From Terasakiispira papahanaumokuakeensis (GTDB taxonomy: Bacteria; Pseudomonadota; Gammaproteobacteria; Pseudomonadales; Halomonadaceae): a stretch of DNA of 64,000 bases. The DNA lies in contig NZ_MDTQ01000001.1 of the NCBI RefSeq assembly GCF_001709345.1, positions 2,615,955-2,679,954 on the forward strand. Reading direction: 5' to 3'. Positions 34,474-43,543 of this stretch are shown here, one piece after another; positions within the stretch are counted from its first letter, which is position 1; each line of letters starts with the position of its first letter. The position numbers and the translations under genes were made by a program. Under the pieces are notes generated by a model. It saw only the letters and a list, made by a program, of their open reading frames with translations, was not told the DNA's origin and made no database searches.

Positions 34474-34894
34474 AACGGAGAGCCCTCATCGGCGATTAGC
34501 GACGTTACACGCCTGGGAAAACGCTGCCCAGTATAAGCAACATCATGGGCCTAATAGTTGCCCAAGCAATAAAATGCAGGATTAGGCAAGCATCCAGCAG
34601 AGATCAGCAAGTCAGGACTTCAACCTTCCCATCACCTTAACGTCACATTGTTGCCGCGTCTGTTATCCGGTTGATTGTGACGCCATGAAGACTGCTCACG
34701 CACTGCAGGATCAGGCAAGGATAGCCGAGAAATCGGATAACGCGAATTCGTCAGATCCGCTTACATTGGCTCACCTTCATGACGTCCCGATAGCCGTTCG
34801 CCCCATCATTCAAACCGAATTGACTGAGCCTCAGTGCTCTGAGCGGCGCGACGTCAGCATGCGAAACTGTCACCCCATGCAGGAACTGCATCCG
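34474..34894. other. Divergent region between AraC gene and RND adaptor
   Basis: About 420 bp between the AraC start and the chosen adaptor start. The frame upstream of 34895 is open back to 34685 (ATG) but encodes no recognisable signal or domain, so I treat it as untranslated. No clear promoter hexamers or inverted repeats were found. Confidence 0.5.
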
Positions 34895-34999
34895 ATGAAA
34901 GCTTACGTATCTACGACTCGTTTATTCAAAAACGACGGCTTCAAAGCCCATGTATTAACAACCCATGTATTAAAAACCCGCCCACTCAAGGCGGTCACT
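34895..34999. repeat. Seven in-frame 15-bp units in the adaptor N-terminus
   Basis: From the start codon: ATGAAAGCTTACGTA, TCTACGACTCGTTTA, TTCAAAAACGACGGC, TTCAAAGCCCATGTA, TTAACAACCCATGTA, TTAAAAACCCGCCCA, CTCAAGGCGGTCACT. They encode MKAYV STTRL FKNDG FKAHV LTTHV LKTRP LKAVT. Units 4-6 are clearly related; 1, 2 and 7 are more diverged. Confidence 0.85.
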
Positions 35000-36169
35000 C
35001 TCATGATGGGCTTGATCACAGCGGCCCTATTGACCGGCTGCCAATCTGACGAAAAAAATCAGGCCGCCTCATCACAACAGCCCCCCGAAGTCGATGTCGT
35101 GACCCTTCAAGCCGAGCCTGTCACGCTGAAAGAAACCTTTACCGGGCGCTTGGAATCCCCACAAACGGTAGCGTTACGCCCACGCGTCACGGGTTACATC
35201 GATCAAGTCGTCTTTAAAGAAGGCGAAACCGTCGCCGCAGGTGATCTGCTCTTCCAGATCGATCCCCGGCCTTATCAAGCCAAATTGCAGGCCGCTCAAG
35301 CCGCGTTGGATCAAGCTAAAAGTCAGCTACAGCTGGCCGAAGCCGAAGCGTCTAGAGGCCAACGCTTACTCAATAGTCACGCCATTGCTCAAGAATTGAA
35401 TGACCAACGCCAAGCCACATTATTGAATGCTCAAGCCAGTGTAGAAGGCGCTCAGGCGGCACTAGACAGCGCCCGGCTCGATTTAACTTACACTCGAATC
35501 ACTGCCCCGATCAGTGGACGCATTGGCCGCGCATTAGTCACCCAAGGCAATCTGGCCAGCGCCAATCAAACCTTGTTAACGACCCTGGTGTCGGTTGATC
35601 CGTTATATGTCTATTTCAACAGCAATGAATCCAGCATCCAGGGTATTCATCAGCAGCAAACCCTCACAACATCAGTCGCCATCGGCGTTACAGGTGAAAC
35701 CGGATTCCCCCATCAGGGCCGTCTCGACTTTATTGATAATCAACTCAATGCCAACACCGGGACACTCCGTTATCGCGCCGTACTACCGAACCCGCAAGAA
35801 CAGCTTAAACCTGGACAGTTTGCACGGGTGAATGTCCCCGTCGCCCAACATCAAGCAGCCCTTGTGCTAGACCGAAAGGCCGTAATCGCCGACCAGGCAA
35901 GACGCTTTGTTTATGTGATCAATGATGAACAAAAAGCCATACCTCACCCGGTCACACTAGGGCAGACCGTCGGTAATCGCGTCATGATCACCTCAGGGCT
36001 CCAAGCTGGAGATCGCGTGGTGGTGAATGGCATCCAAAAGATCTTTTTTGCCGGTATGCCGGTGACCCCTCATTCAGTCGAAGGCCATTCACTAATCCCT
36101 GATGCACTAACCCCTGATTCACCGGTCTCTGATTCAGCCACCTCTGAAGTCGCCGCCACTGCACCTTAA
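34895..36169 (+). CDS. RND efflux periplasmic adaptor lipoprotein (MexE/AcrA-like)
   Basis: Membrane-fusion protein of a tripartite multidrug pump. The start at 34895 has AGGA ten bases upstream and gives a basic N-region, then VTLMMGLITAALLTGC with the lipid-modified cysteine at C49. The barrel-sandwich (TFTGRLESPQTVALRPRVTGYIDQVVFKEG), the alpha-hairpin (residues about 110-190) and the RITAPISGRIGRALVTQG segment are typical. The long N-region is built from seven 15-bp repeats and the acidic C-terminal tail from four more. An ATG at 34685 would give an even longer leader. Next gene is the MexF-type pump. Confidence 0.9.
   Translation: MKAYVSTTRLFKNDGFKAHVLTTHVLKTRPLKAVTLMMGLITAALLTGCQSDEKNQAASSQQPPEVDVVTLQAEPVTLKETFTGRLESPQTVALRPRVTGYIDQVVFKEGETVAAGDLLFQIDPRPYQAKLQAAQAALDQAKSQLQLAEAEASRGQRLLNSHAIAQELNDQRQATLLNAQASVEGAQAALDSARLDLTYTRITAPISGRIGRALVTQGNLASANQTLLTTLVSVDPLYVYFNSNESSIQGIHQQQTLTTSVAIGVTGETGFPHQGRLDFIDNQLNANTGTLRYRAVLPNPQEQLKPGQFARVNVPVAQHQAALVLDRKAVIADQARRFVYVINDEQKAIPHPVTLGQTVGNRVMITSGLQAGDRVVVNGIQKIFFAGMPVTPHSVEGHSLIPDALTPDSPVSDSATSEVAATAP
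36089..36148. repeat. Four in-frame 15-bp repeats in the adaptor C-terminus
   Basis: TCACTAATCCCTGAT, GCACTAACCCCTGAT, TCACCGGTCTCTGAT and TCAGCCACCTCTGAA encode SLIPD ALTPD SPVSD SATSE, forming an acidic tail beyond the conserved adaptor fold. Confidence 0.9.
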
Positions 36170-36265
36170 GAGGCCACTTCCCCCCGTACCCATCACCGCC
36201 CTGACTTCTTTAGGCCGTATTAGAACGCCAGCGGTCATCAACCGCTGACGAGGACACTTTTGCCT

Positions 36266-39200
36266 ATGAACTTTTCCAGATTCTTTGTAGACCGACCTAT
36301 TTTTGCGGCCGTTCTGTCTATCATCATGCTCGCAGTGGGCGCGATTTCGATCCCCCTGTTACCCATTAGCGAATACCCCGAAGTGGTGCCCCCTTCGGTT
36401 CAGGTCCGCACCGTCTACCCGGGTGCCAACCCCAAAGAGATCGCCGAAACCGTCGCGACGCCTTTGGAAGAAGCCATCAACGGGGTCGAAGACATGATGT
36501 ACTTCAAGTCTGTCGCTGGGTCTGATGGGGTCTTGCAAATGACCATTACCTTTCGCCCAGGCACCAATGCCGAAGAGGCCACGGTGCGGGTACAAAACCG
36601 CGTCAGTCAGGCGCTGGCCCGCTTGCCAGAGGCCGTTCGGCGCCAAGGGGTCACCACCCAAAAACAATCACCCACTTTTTTGATGGTGGTCCACCTAGTC
36701 TCCCCTGATCAGCGTTACGACACCCTCTATCTACGCAACTATGCGCGTCTGCATGTCCGCGATCAGTTAGCGCGCATTATGGGGGTGGGAGAAGCGCAAG
36801 TGTTTGGCGGCGGTGATTATGCGATGCGCGTCTGGATTGACCCTGATAAGGCCGCAGCCAGAGGCCTAACGGCCAGCGATATCGTTAATGCTATCCAAGA
36901 ACAAAATGTGCAAGTATCGGCCGGTCAATTAGGCGCCGAACCGATTGGCGATAGCGATTTTCTGACCCTGATTAACGCGAAAGGGCGGCTCAGCACTGCA
37001 GAAGAGTTCGGCAATATCGTCCTGAAGGCGGGTTCAAATGGGGAAATTCTGCAGCTTAAAGATGTTGCTCGGCTGGAAATGGGCGCTGGAGACTATACTT
37101 TACGCTCACAACTGGATGGTCACGATGCGGTCGGGATTGGGATCTTCCAAGCACCGGGGGCTAATGCACTGGAAATACGCGATCAGGTGATCGCCAAGAT
37201 GGATGAACTGTCCCAGCAGTTCCCTGCCGGTGTCGAGTACCGCGCCGTTTATGACACCACTTTATTTGTCACAGATTCAATCCACTCGGTGATTCAAACA
37301 CTGGTCGAAGCGATCATTCTGGTCGTGCTGGTGGTGACACTCTTTTTGCAAACTTGGCGGGCCTCCATTATTCCGCTGCTGGCTGTGCCGGTCTCCGTGA
37401 TCGGTACTTTTGCCGTTCTCTATGTTCTGGGCTATTCCATTAACACTTTAACGTTATTTGGCTTAGTCCTGGCCATTGGGATTGTCGTCGATGATGCCAT
37501 CGTTGTGGTCGAAAATGTTGAGCGCAACATTGAGGCTGGCTTGTCCCCCAAAGCCGCAGCTCATCAGGCCATGAAAGAGGTCTCAGGGCCTATTGTTGCC
37601 ATTGGATTGGTGCTATGTGCGGTGTTTATCCCAATGGCGTTTCTCTCTGGCGTCACGGGGCAATTCTATCGTCAATTCGCTGTCACGATTGCCATCTCAA
37701 CCGTGATTTCGACGATTAACTCACTGACCTTGTCTCCGGCGTTATCCGCCATGCTGCTCAAGCCGCATGATGCAAAGCCAGATCGCTTAACTCGGATCAT
37801 CAATGTCTGTTTAGGCTGGCTATTTCGTCCCTTCAACCGGATTTTTAATGCCAGTGCTCATCGTTATCAGGGGGCGGTCTCACACAGTTTTCGCCGACGT
37901 GGTGCGGTGTTTGTAATCTATTTGCTACTACTGGGTGCCACCGGCTTTATGTTTAAGTCAGTCCCCTCAGGATTTATCCCAGTTCAGGATAAAATGTATC
38001 TGATTGCTGGCGTTAAACTCCCTGAAGGGGCCTCAATCGAGCGAACCGATGCCTTACTGAACCAGGTCATCCAATTGGCCCAATCGACCGAAGGTGTGGC
38101 CCATGCCATTGCCTTTCCTGGCTTGAATGCCCTGCAATTTACCAATACCAGTAACACCGGCTTGGTCTTCTTGACCCTGACGCCTTTTGAACAGCGTACA
38201 CGCACAGCAGAAGCCATTAATGCTGAAATTAGCCAGAAGATCGCCAGCTTAAAAGAAGGGATCGCCTTTTCTTTTATGCCGCCACCGATTCTGGGACTGG
38301 GTAATGGTTCGGGCTATCAAATGTTTATTGAAGATCGTGCTGGCTTAGGCTTCGGGCCGCTCCAAGAGACGGTCAATGCACTGCAAGGTCGGATTATGCA
38401 AACCCCTGGCATGACCTATCCCATCACCAGTTATCAGGCCAATGTGCCGCAGCTAGACGCCGATGTTGATCGCTTAAAAGCCAAGGCTCAAGGCGTCGCT
38501 ATCACCGATCTATTTGCCACACTGCAAACCTATCTGGGCTCGACTTATGTCAATGATTTCAATCGCTTTGGCCGCACCTGGCAAGTCATAGCACAAGCCG
38601 ATGCGCCTTATCGCGATAGTATTGAAGATATTGCCCGGCTCAGAACCCGCAATGCCAATGGTGAGATGGTCCCTATTGGTTCGATGGTCAGTATTCAGCA
38701 AAGCTTTGGACCTGATCCAGTGTTGCGCTATAACGGCTATCCTGCGGCCGATCTCGCCGGTGAGACCGATCCCCGTTTGCTGTCATCGACACAAGCAATG
38801 GATCAACTCAATGCCATTGCCGATAAGATCATGCCGGCAGGTATGCACTTGGAATGGACCGATTTAAGCTATCAGCAGGCCACTCAAGGCAATGCTGCGC
38901 TGATCGTATTTCCGTTGGCGGTGTTACTGGTATTCTTAGTGCTTGCCGCCCTTTACGAGAGCTGGACCTTACCTCTGGCGGTCATTCTGATTGTCCCGAT
39001 GTGTATGCTCTCAGCCCTAATAGGCGTTTGGTATGCCCATGGTGATGTCAATATTTTCGTCCAAGTCGGCTTGGTCGTACTCATTGGTTTGGCCTGTAAG
39101 AATGCCATCTTAATTGTTGAGTTTGCCCGTGAGCTGGAGTTCGAGGGATACGGTATCACTGCCGCAGCGCTCGAAGCGTGTCGGCTTAGATTACGCCCGA

Positions 39201-39448
39201 TCATTATGACGTCCATCACCTTCACCGCCGCCGTTATTCCACTGGTCTTAAGCGAAGGTGCTGGTGCTGAAGTCCGTCACGCACTGGGCGTAGCGGTATT
39301 CGCAGGCATGTTGGGCGTCACTTTATTTGGGCTCTTCCTAACCCCTGTTTTTTATGTCGCATTGCGCAAACTATCAGGGCCTTTAAAACACCCTCGTGCT
39401 TCCACCATGACAGGGGAAATAACCGACGAAGGTCATACGCCTCAATAA
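36266..39448 (+). CDS. RND multidrug efflux pump, MexF type (HAE1 family)
   Basis: Inner-membrane proton-driven drug transporter of the AcrB superfamily, 1060 aa. The opening MNFSRFFVDRPIFAAVLS and PLLPISEYPEVVPPSVQVR, and VTTQKQSPTFLMVV near residue 130, are closest to MexF. The proton-relay aspartate pair is in LAIGIVVDDAIVVVENVERN (helix 4). The ATG at 36266 is preferred; a TTG six bases upstream has better spacing to GAGG. No outer-membrane channel gene follows, so a TolC/OprM-type protein must be encoded elsewhere. Flanked by an AraC and a TetR regulator. A stem CGCCTCAA/TTGAGGCG (39438-39469) spans the stop. Confidence 0.95.
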   Translation: MNFSRFFVDRPIFAAVLSIIMLAVGAISIPLLPISEYPEVVPPSVQVRTVYPGANPKEIAETVATPLEEAINGVEDMMYFKSVAGSDGVLQMTITFRPGTNAEEATVRVQNRVSQALARLPEAVRRQGVTTQKQSPTFLMVVHLVSPDQRYDTLYLRNYARLHVRDQLARIMGVGEAQVFGGGDYAMRVWIDPDKAAARGLTASDIVNAIQEQNVQVSAGQLGAEPIGDSDFLTLINAKGRLSTAEEFGNIVLKAGSNGEILQLKDVARLEMGAGDYTLRSQLDGHDAVGIGIFQAPGANALEIRDQVIAKMDELSQQFPAGVEYRAVYDTTLFVTDSIHSVIQTLVEAIILVVLVVTLFLQTWRASIIPLLAVPVSVIGTFAVLYVLGYSINTLTLFGLVLAIGIVVDDAIVVVENVERNIEAGLSPKAAAHQAMKEVSGPIVAIGLVLCAVFIPMAFLSGVTGQFYRQFAVTIAISTVISTINSLTLSPALSAMLLKPHDAKPDRLTRIINVCLGWLFRPFNRIFNASAHRYQGAVSHSFRRRGAVFVIYLLLLGATGFMFKSVPSGFIPVQDKMYLIAGVKLPEGASIERTDALLNQVIQLAQSTEGVAHAIAFPGLNALQFTNTSNTGLVFLTLTPFEQRTRTAEAINAEISQKIASLKEGIAFSFMPPPILGLGNGSGYQMFIEDRAGLGFGPLQETVNALQGRIMQTPGMTYPITSYQANVPQLDADVDRLKAKAQGVAITDLFATLQTYLGSTYVNDFNRFGRTWQVIAQADAPYRDSIEDIARLRTRNANGEMVPIGSMVSIQQSFGPDPVLRYNGYPAADLAGETDPRLLSSTQAMDQLNAIADKIMPAGMHLEWTDLSYQQATQGNAALIVFPLAVLLVFLVLAALYESWTLPLAVILIVPMCMLSALIGVWYAHGDVNIFVQVGLVVLIGLACKNAILIVEFARELEFEGYGITAAALEACRLRLRPIIMTSITFTAAVIPLVLSEGAGAEVRHALGVAVFAGMLGVTLFGLFLTPVFYVALRKLSGPLKHPRASTMTGEITDEGHTPQ

Positions 39449-39507
39449 CCCGCCCTCTCCGTTGAGGCGCAACTGAAGCGCGTCACTGGCTTGGCCTTAA
39501 AAAATGC

Positions 39508-40131
39508 TCAGGGCAAGCCCATAAAACGTTGAAAGCTCAGCACCACCTGCTGATTCAACGTTTGGGCTTGCTCGGCGGTTAACGTCGGCCAGTGCAACGC
39601 GAACCATTGATCCGCCTCACGGGCCATGGCAAAGACCATCGGCGCCAGCAAACTTAAAGGCAGGTCTTGGCGAATCACCCCAATGACCTGACCTCTGCGG
39701 AGTAATTGCTCAAGCTGCTCAAACAAGCCATCCCAAAGCGGTTTAAGCGCCGCAATGCTCTGTGGGCTGTCGTAACAACGACGCGCCAACGCCGCTAATC
39801 GCTCATCTTGGCTTAAACACGTCGAGACACGCGCAAAAAGCACTGACAAGGCCTCCCAAAATTGGTCAGGTTCAGCCTCCATCACCGCCTGGGGATTCAA
39901 CTGTGTCGTCAGCCGCGCCATCGCTCTGGCCATCACGGCATAATAGAGATCCGCTTTACCGGCAATATAGTGATAGGCCTGCCCTTTACTCATGCCCGCC
40001 TGTTTTAGAATCCGATTGATCGAAGCCTGCTCGTAACCATGTTCGGCGAACTCATGCTCTGCCGGGTCAAGTAATTGAACTTGCCTCTCAACGGGTAGCG
40101 CTTGTAAACGTTCTCGTGGGGTCAACACCAT
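39508..40131 (-). CDS. TetR-family transcriptional regulator
   Basis: 207-aa TetR protein with an N-terminal HTH (AEHEFAEHGYEQASINRILKQAGMSKGQAYHYIAGKADLYYAV, residues about 25-70) and an all-alpha ligand domain. It is divergent from a VOC gene, and the gap contains two copies of a TTAGAC-N5-GTCTAA palindrome that it probably binds. It is convergent with the MexF-type pump gene, which it could also affect, but the operators point to the VOC gene and itself. Confidence 0.92.
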   Translation of the reverse strand: MVLTPRERLQALPVERQVQLLDPAEHEFAEHGYEQASINRILKQAGMSKGQAYHYIAGKADLYYAVMARAMARLTTQLNPQAVMEAEPDQFWEALSVLFARVSTCLSQDERLAALARRCYDSPQSIAALKPLWDGLFEQLEQLLRRGQVIGVIRQDLPLSLLAPMVFAMAREADQWFALHWPTLTAEQAQTLNQQVVLSFQRFMGLP

Positions 40132-40226
40132 TCATCCTATTGTGGCTGATGAGATCTTGCGACTCATCACACGGCGTCACGCGTGATACTCGCTTATTCA
40201 CGACATCAAAAAACACTTCACTTGCT

Positions 40227-40243
40227 TTAGACTGCTGGTCTAA
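40227..40243. promoter_or_regulatory. TetR operator copy 1
   Basis: TTAGACTGCTGGTCTAA, inverted repeat TTAGAC-N5-GTCTAA in the gap between the divergent TetR and VOC genes. Its centre is 24 bp from that of the second copy. Confidence 0.75.
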
Positions 40244-40250
40244 TATGCAG

Positions 40251-40267
40251 TTAGACCTCTAGTCTAA
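40251..40267. promoter_or_regulatory. TetR operator copy 2
   Basis: TTAGACCTCTAGTCTAA, the same TTAGAC-N5-GTCTAA inverted repeat as copy 1. Conservation of both arms with a different spacer is strong evidence for a protein-binding site. Confidence 0.75.
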
Positions 40268-40283
40268 AACAAGGATTAAAGGC

Positions 40284-40327
40284 CATCCACTGAAATGGCC
40301 ACTCAATGAAATGAACCTGATGAAATA
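40284..40327. repeat. Degenerate 14-15-bp repeats before the VOC gene
   Basis: CATCCACTGAAATGG, CCACTCAATGAAATG and AACCTGATGAAATA share the core CTGATGAAATR; a weak fourth copy may follow. They lie between the TetR operators and the VOC start. Confidence 0.6.
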
Positions 40328-40368
40328 AGCCTGATCACCGACTACTCATCGATTAAGGAGAATCCCTA

Positions 40369-40917
40369 ATGCGTTCGCGCGGTGTAAATCATATTGAACT
40401 CTCGGTGTTGGACTATGACGCCTCAATTGCCTTTTATGACCAGCTATTTGGATGGCTAGGCTATAAAAGTTTCTGGACACTCGATCTGGGATACCGCTCA
40501 ACCTATTACATGGCGCGCTTTCCTATGCCACACAGCTACATTGGCATTCAACCCGCACACAGCGGTGAAAAACTGCACCATGAAGCACGCCCGGTGGGCC
40601 TTCACCACCTAGCCTTATGGGCGAAGAATCGAAAGGAAGTTGATCAGTTTCATCAGCAATTCTTATTACCCCAAGGCCTCAAAGTCACTGAAGCCCCGGC
40701 AGAATATCCGCTATATGCTCCTGGGTATTATGGGGTTTTCTTTGATGACCCCATCAATGGCTTTCACCTAGAACTGGCCCATATTCCCAAACTGCCCGGG
40801 CTCGGCGCCTATCGACGCTGGAAGAAAGCCCTGGCAGAGGCCCGCAAGCAACATCCGGAATGGTCAGGAGGGTTCATGAAAGAAGCCATTCGCACGCTTC
40901 CAAATAAGCATCAATAA
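40369..40917 (+). CDS. VOC-superfamily (glyoxalase-like) protein
   Basis: 182-aa vicinal-oxygen-chelate fold protein: first half VNHIELSVLDYDASIAFYDQLFGWLGY with a metal-ligand-type histidine, second half GLHHLALWAKNRKEVDQFHQQF and the terminal VFFDDPINGFHLELAHIP with the conserved Glu. Family roles include glyoxalase, dioxygenase and antibiotic-sequestering proteins; the substrate here is unknown. GGAGA precedes the ATG. It is almost certainly the target of the divergent TetR protein, so it probably deals with the compound sensed by that regulator. Confidence 0.88.
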   Translation: MRSRGVNHIELSVLDYDASIAFYDQLFGWLGYKSFWTLDLGYRSTYYMARFPMPHSYIGIQPAHSGEKLHHEARPVGLHHLALWAKNRKEVDQFHQQFLLPQGLKVTEAPAEYPLYAPGYYGVFFDDPINGFHLELAHIPKLPGLGAYRRWKKALAEARKQHPEWSGGFMKEAIRTLPNKHQ

Positions 40918-41223
40918 CACCCTCATTTGACCTGCACCATGGCCACTCAACCGCAGTGGCCAGCACAGGCCCCATACAGACCGATACCGAGAAAGGTGGA
41001 ATAAAAAAGAGAAGCTATAGAGAAGAGAACCATCAGCCAAGTAGCAATGTCAGCGCAAGAGCACTCAGCAGCGAGCGCGAAGAAAAAGCGCATTGTTCTG
41101 AAAATTCAGATAAAACTTGAAAGATGAAAAAAATCTAAATATAAAACATTATCATTAGCAGTATTAAGATAACATGAATAATTGCATTGCGACTTTTCTC
41201 ATCTTTGCTCTTGAGGTTGACCG
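40918..41223. other. Upstream region of the TonB receptor gene
   Basis: 306 bp, AT-rich towards the receptor. A partial Fur-box-like sequence (ACATTATCATTAG, about 41146-41158) lies near the receptor start, matching roughly two of the three NATWAT hexamers. Otherwise no pattern was recognised. Confidence 0.35.
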
Positions 41224-43329
41224 ATGTCCCCGCTTTCCCATGATCCTCACTTTCAGCCCCTATCTTCACAAAAAACATCACAAAAACGATCACCACAGCA
41301 CACTCGACAGGGTCTAAGCTTTTGCCTCTCCAGCCTACTGCTGAGTTCAACGATACCGGCCTTGGCCGCAGATGAAGCCTCCACCACACAACAATCTGAA
41401 ACAATGGTGATCGTCGGCACTGCCACCAAGGTGGAGACTCCCTTGGTCGAGACCCCTCGCCCGGTCTCCAGCGTTGATCGCGCAGAGCTGGATGACCGAA
41501 ATGTACAGCAGCTGGACGAAACGTTCCGTTATCGTGCAGGCATACTTTCCGGGCATTACGGTTCTGATAATGATACGGATTGGCTCAAGATCCGAGGATT
41601 TGATCAATCCACTTACCAAGATGGCTTACGTATTTATCGAGAAGGTTTCTATCAATGGTTACCTGAGCCCTATGGGATGGATCGTGTCGATGTCTTTAAA
41701 GGCCCCTCTTCCATTCTCTATGGCGAGGCGCCTCCCGGTGGCTTGGTCAACATCATCAGTAAGCGCCCGACCGAAAATGCTCAAGGCCATATTGATCTAC
41801 AATGGGGTAACCGGAATCATCGCATGCTGGGCATCGACACTGCCGGCCCAGTGAACGCAGATCACAGTATTCGATACCGCCTAGTGGGCATGGCAAAATC
41901 TCGCGATGGTGATTTAGACCATACCGAAAATGATCGCTATTACCTCGCTCCGAGCCTGGCCGTTGATTTCAGTGAAGACACCCGCATGACATTCCTGGCC
42001 AGCTTCCAGAAAGATGATGGTGTACCCACTAATGCCTTCAAAATGCCTTATGGCACCATTCACGATACCCCGTTTGGCAAAGTTGACCCCAAAACCAGCT
42101 ACGGCGAACCCGATTATGATAAAGCCGATCGGACTCAAACTTCGTTAGGTTACGAGCTGCGCCACCGCCTCAATGACACCTGGCGCTTCGAACAAGACTT
42201 ACGTTACAGCCACTTGGATTTGGAACTGCGCAGCACTTATATGCTGTCCCAGTTAGATGATCGGATGGGCGCACGCGGTTTGGTTTACCGCGATGGCGAT
42301 ATTGACAGCTGGACAATTGATAACCGACTAATCGGCCAATGGTTCACCGAACACACCGAAAATACACTGCTGATCGGTCTGGACTACCAGAACTTGAACC
42401 TAGACGGCAAAGAAGCGGATATTTATGGCTTCGGCGACCCGGTGGACTTATTTAAACCGGCATATGGCCATTATACGCCCGTCGCTTCAAGTGATTTAAT
42501 TCACCGCGAAATCGATAAAGAACAAACTGGGGTTTACTTACAGAACCAACTCCGCATTGATGATCGCTGGGTCTTGCTGGCCGGTGTGCGTTATGACAAA
42601 GCGGAGACCGATAATCATAACCGTACCGCCAAGAGCGTCGAACGTTCAGATGACGATCAACTGTCATGGTCGGGTGGCGCCATGTATCTCGGCCCCCATG
42701 GGATCAACCCCTATGTAAGCTACACCGAGTCTTTTGATCCCGTCGGTCGCGTCGATGCCGACGGCCGTTTGTATGATCCTCGTGAAGGTCGGCAATGGGA
42801 ACTGGGCGTTAAGATGGCACCACGAGACTGGGATGGCTATATTTCTGCCGCCGTATTTGACTTAAAAGAAGATAACACCCTGGTCACCCAAGCGGGGGGC
42901 TATCAGGCTCAAGCGGGCGAACGCCAATCCACCGGTTTTGAGTTAGAAAGTGTCGGCTATATCACCGATCACCTAAAAACCACACTGGCATACACTTATA
43001 CGGACGCCGAACTAGAAAACGACAAGCGCGCCGCCTTGATTCCGCGCCACCAGGCTTCGGCTTGGCTAGACTATAACTTTGCCACACTGCTGCCTGGGCT
43101 GGCGCTCGGTGGCGGGGTTCGCTACATCGGCGAAAGTGTCGATGGTGACACAACCGTCCCTGATTACACCCTCGTCGATGCCATGGCACGTTACAGCTTT
43201 GCGCAACACTGGCGTGCTCAGGTTAACGTGAATAACCTGACCGACAAGGAATACGTCGCTAGCTGTGACTATTGGTGCTACTACGGTGAATCACGCAGTA
43301 TTATCGGTAGCCTGACTTACCAGTGGTAA
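41224..43329 (+). CDS. TonB-dependent siderophore receptor
   Basis: Outer-membrane ferric-siderophore receptor, FhuA/FpvA/FoxA type, 701 aa. After a signal peptide (SLLLSSTIPALAADE) come a TonB-box-like region (SETMVIVGTA), a plug domain (VSSVDRAELDDRNVQQLDETFRYRAG; GMDRVDVFKGPSSILYGEAPPGGLVNIISKRP), and a 22-strand barrel ending in the aromatic terminal YQW required for insertion. A disulfide-capable CDYWC lies near the end. TGAGGT precedes the ATG. Iron control through Fur is expected but the box is weak. No siderophore synthesis genes adjoin. Confidence 0.94.
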   Translation: MSPLSHDPHFQPLSSQKTSQKRSPQHTRQGLSFCLSSLLLSSTIPALAADEASTTQQSETMVIVGTATKVETPLVETPRPVSSVDRAELDDRNVQQLDETFRYRAGILSGHYGSDNDTDWLKIRGFDQSTYQDGLRIYREGFYQWLPEPYGMDRVDVFKGPSSILYGEAPPGGLVNIISKRPTENAQGHIDLQWGNRNHRMLGIDTAGPVNADHSIRYRLVGMAKSRDGDLDHTENDRYYLAPSLAVDFSEDTRMTFLASFQKDDGVPTNAFKMPYGTIHDTPFGKVDPKTSYGEPDYDKADRTQTSLGYELRHRLNDTWRFEQDLRYSHLDLELRSTYMLSQLDDRMGARGLVYRDGDIDSWTIDNRLIGQWFTEHTENTLLIGLDYQNLNLDGKEADIYGFGDPVDLFKPAYGHYTPVASSDLIHREIDKEQTGVYLQNQLRIDDRWVLLAGVRYDKAETDNHNRTAKSVERSDDDQLSWSGGAMYLGPHGINPYVSYTESFDPVGRVDADGRLYDPREGRQWELGVKMAPRDWDGYISAAVFDLKEDNTLVTQAGGYQAQAGERQSTGFELESVGYITDHLKTTLAYTYTDAELENDKRAALIPRHQASAWLDYNFATLLPGLALGGGVRYIGESVDGDTTVPDYTLVDAMARYSFAQHWRAQVNVNNLTDKEYVASCDYWCYYGESRSIIGSLTYQW

Positions 43330-43386
43330 CCGCTTGTCCTCGGTCGGTCATACTCGATCAGTGAGACCAAGTTCGTGATCCATCGC

Positions 43387-43412
43387 AAGCCCGCGGAATC
43401 AGCCGCGGGCTT
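43387..43412 (+). terminator. Terminator-like hairpin after the TonB receptor
   Basis: AAGCCCGCGG/CCGCGGGCTT, a perfect 10-bp stem with a 6-nt loop, followed by only a weak T-stretch (ATTGT). Confidence 0.7.
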
Positions 43413-43463
43413 ATTGTGATACCTCCCCCCATATCAACACATGATACTCCGCGGTTCGCTGTG

Positions 43464-43470
43464 CTAGAGT
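43464..43470 (+). promoter_or_regulatory. Possible stationary-phase -10 element
   Basis: TGTGCTAGAGT contains a CTAGAGT heptamer resembling the sigma-S -10 consensus CTATACT with an extended TG(N)C. It is 73 bp upstream of the YqjD-like gene; E. coli elaB/yqjD genes are sigma-S controlled. No -35 is evident. Confidence 0.35.
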
Positions 43471-43543
43471 AATCGGGACAGATGCACGATTGCGCAAGAC
43501 GGCAAGTTCTCAAGTGAAGCCAAACCAAAGTGAGGAGCTCACA

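Noticed and set aside
34685..34894. Longer N-terminus of the RND adaptor from an ATG at 34685
   Set aside because: It would put about 70 residues with no signal features ahead of the lipoprotein signal; the ATG at 34895 has a better ribosome-binding site.
36303..36667. Open frames overlapping the start of the MexF-type gene
   Set aside because: Alternate-frame shadows of a highly conserved gene.
41146..41158. Fur box before the TonB receptor
   Set aside because: Only a partial match to the hexamer pattern; mentioned in the intergenic entry but not called as a site.
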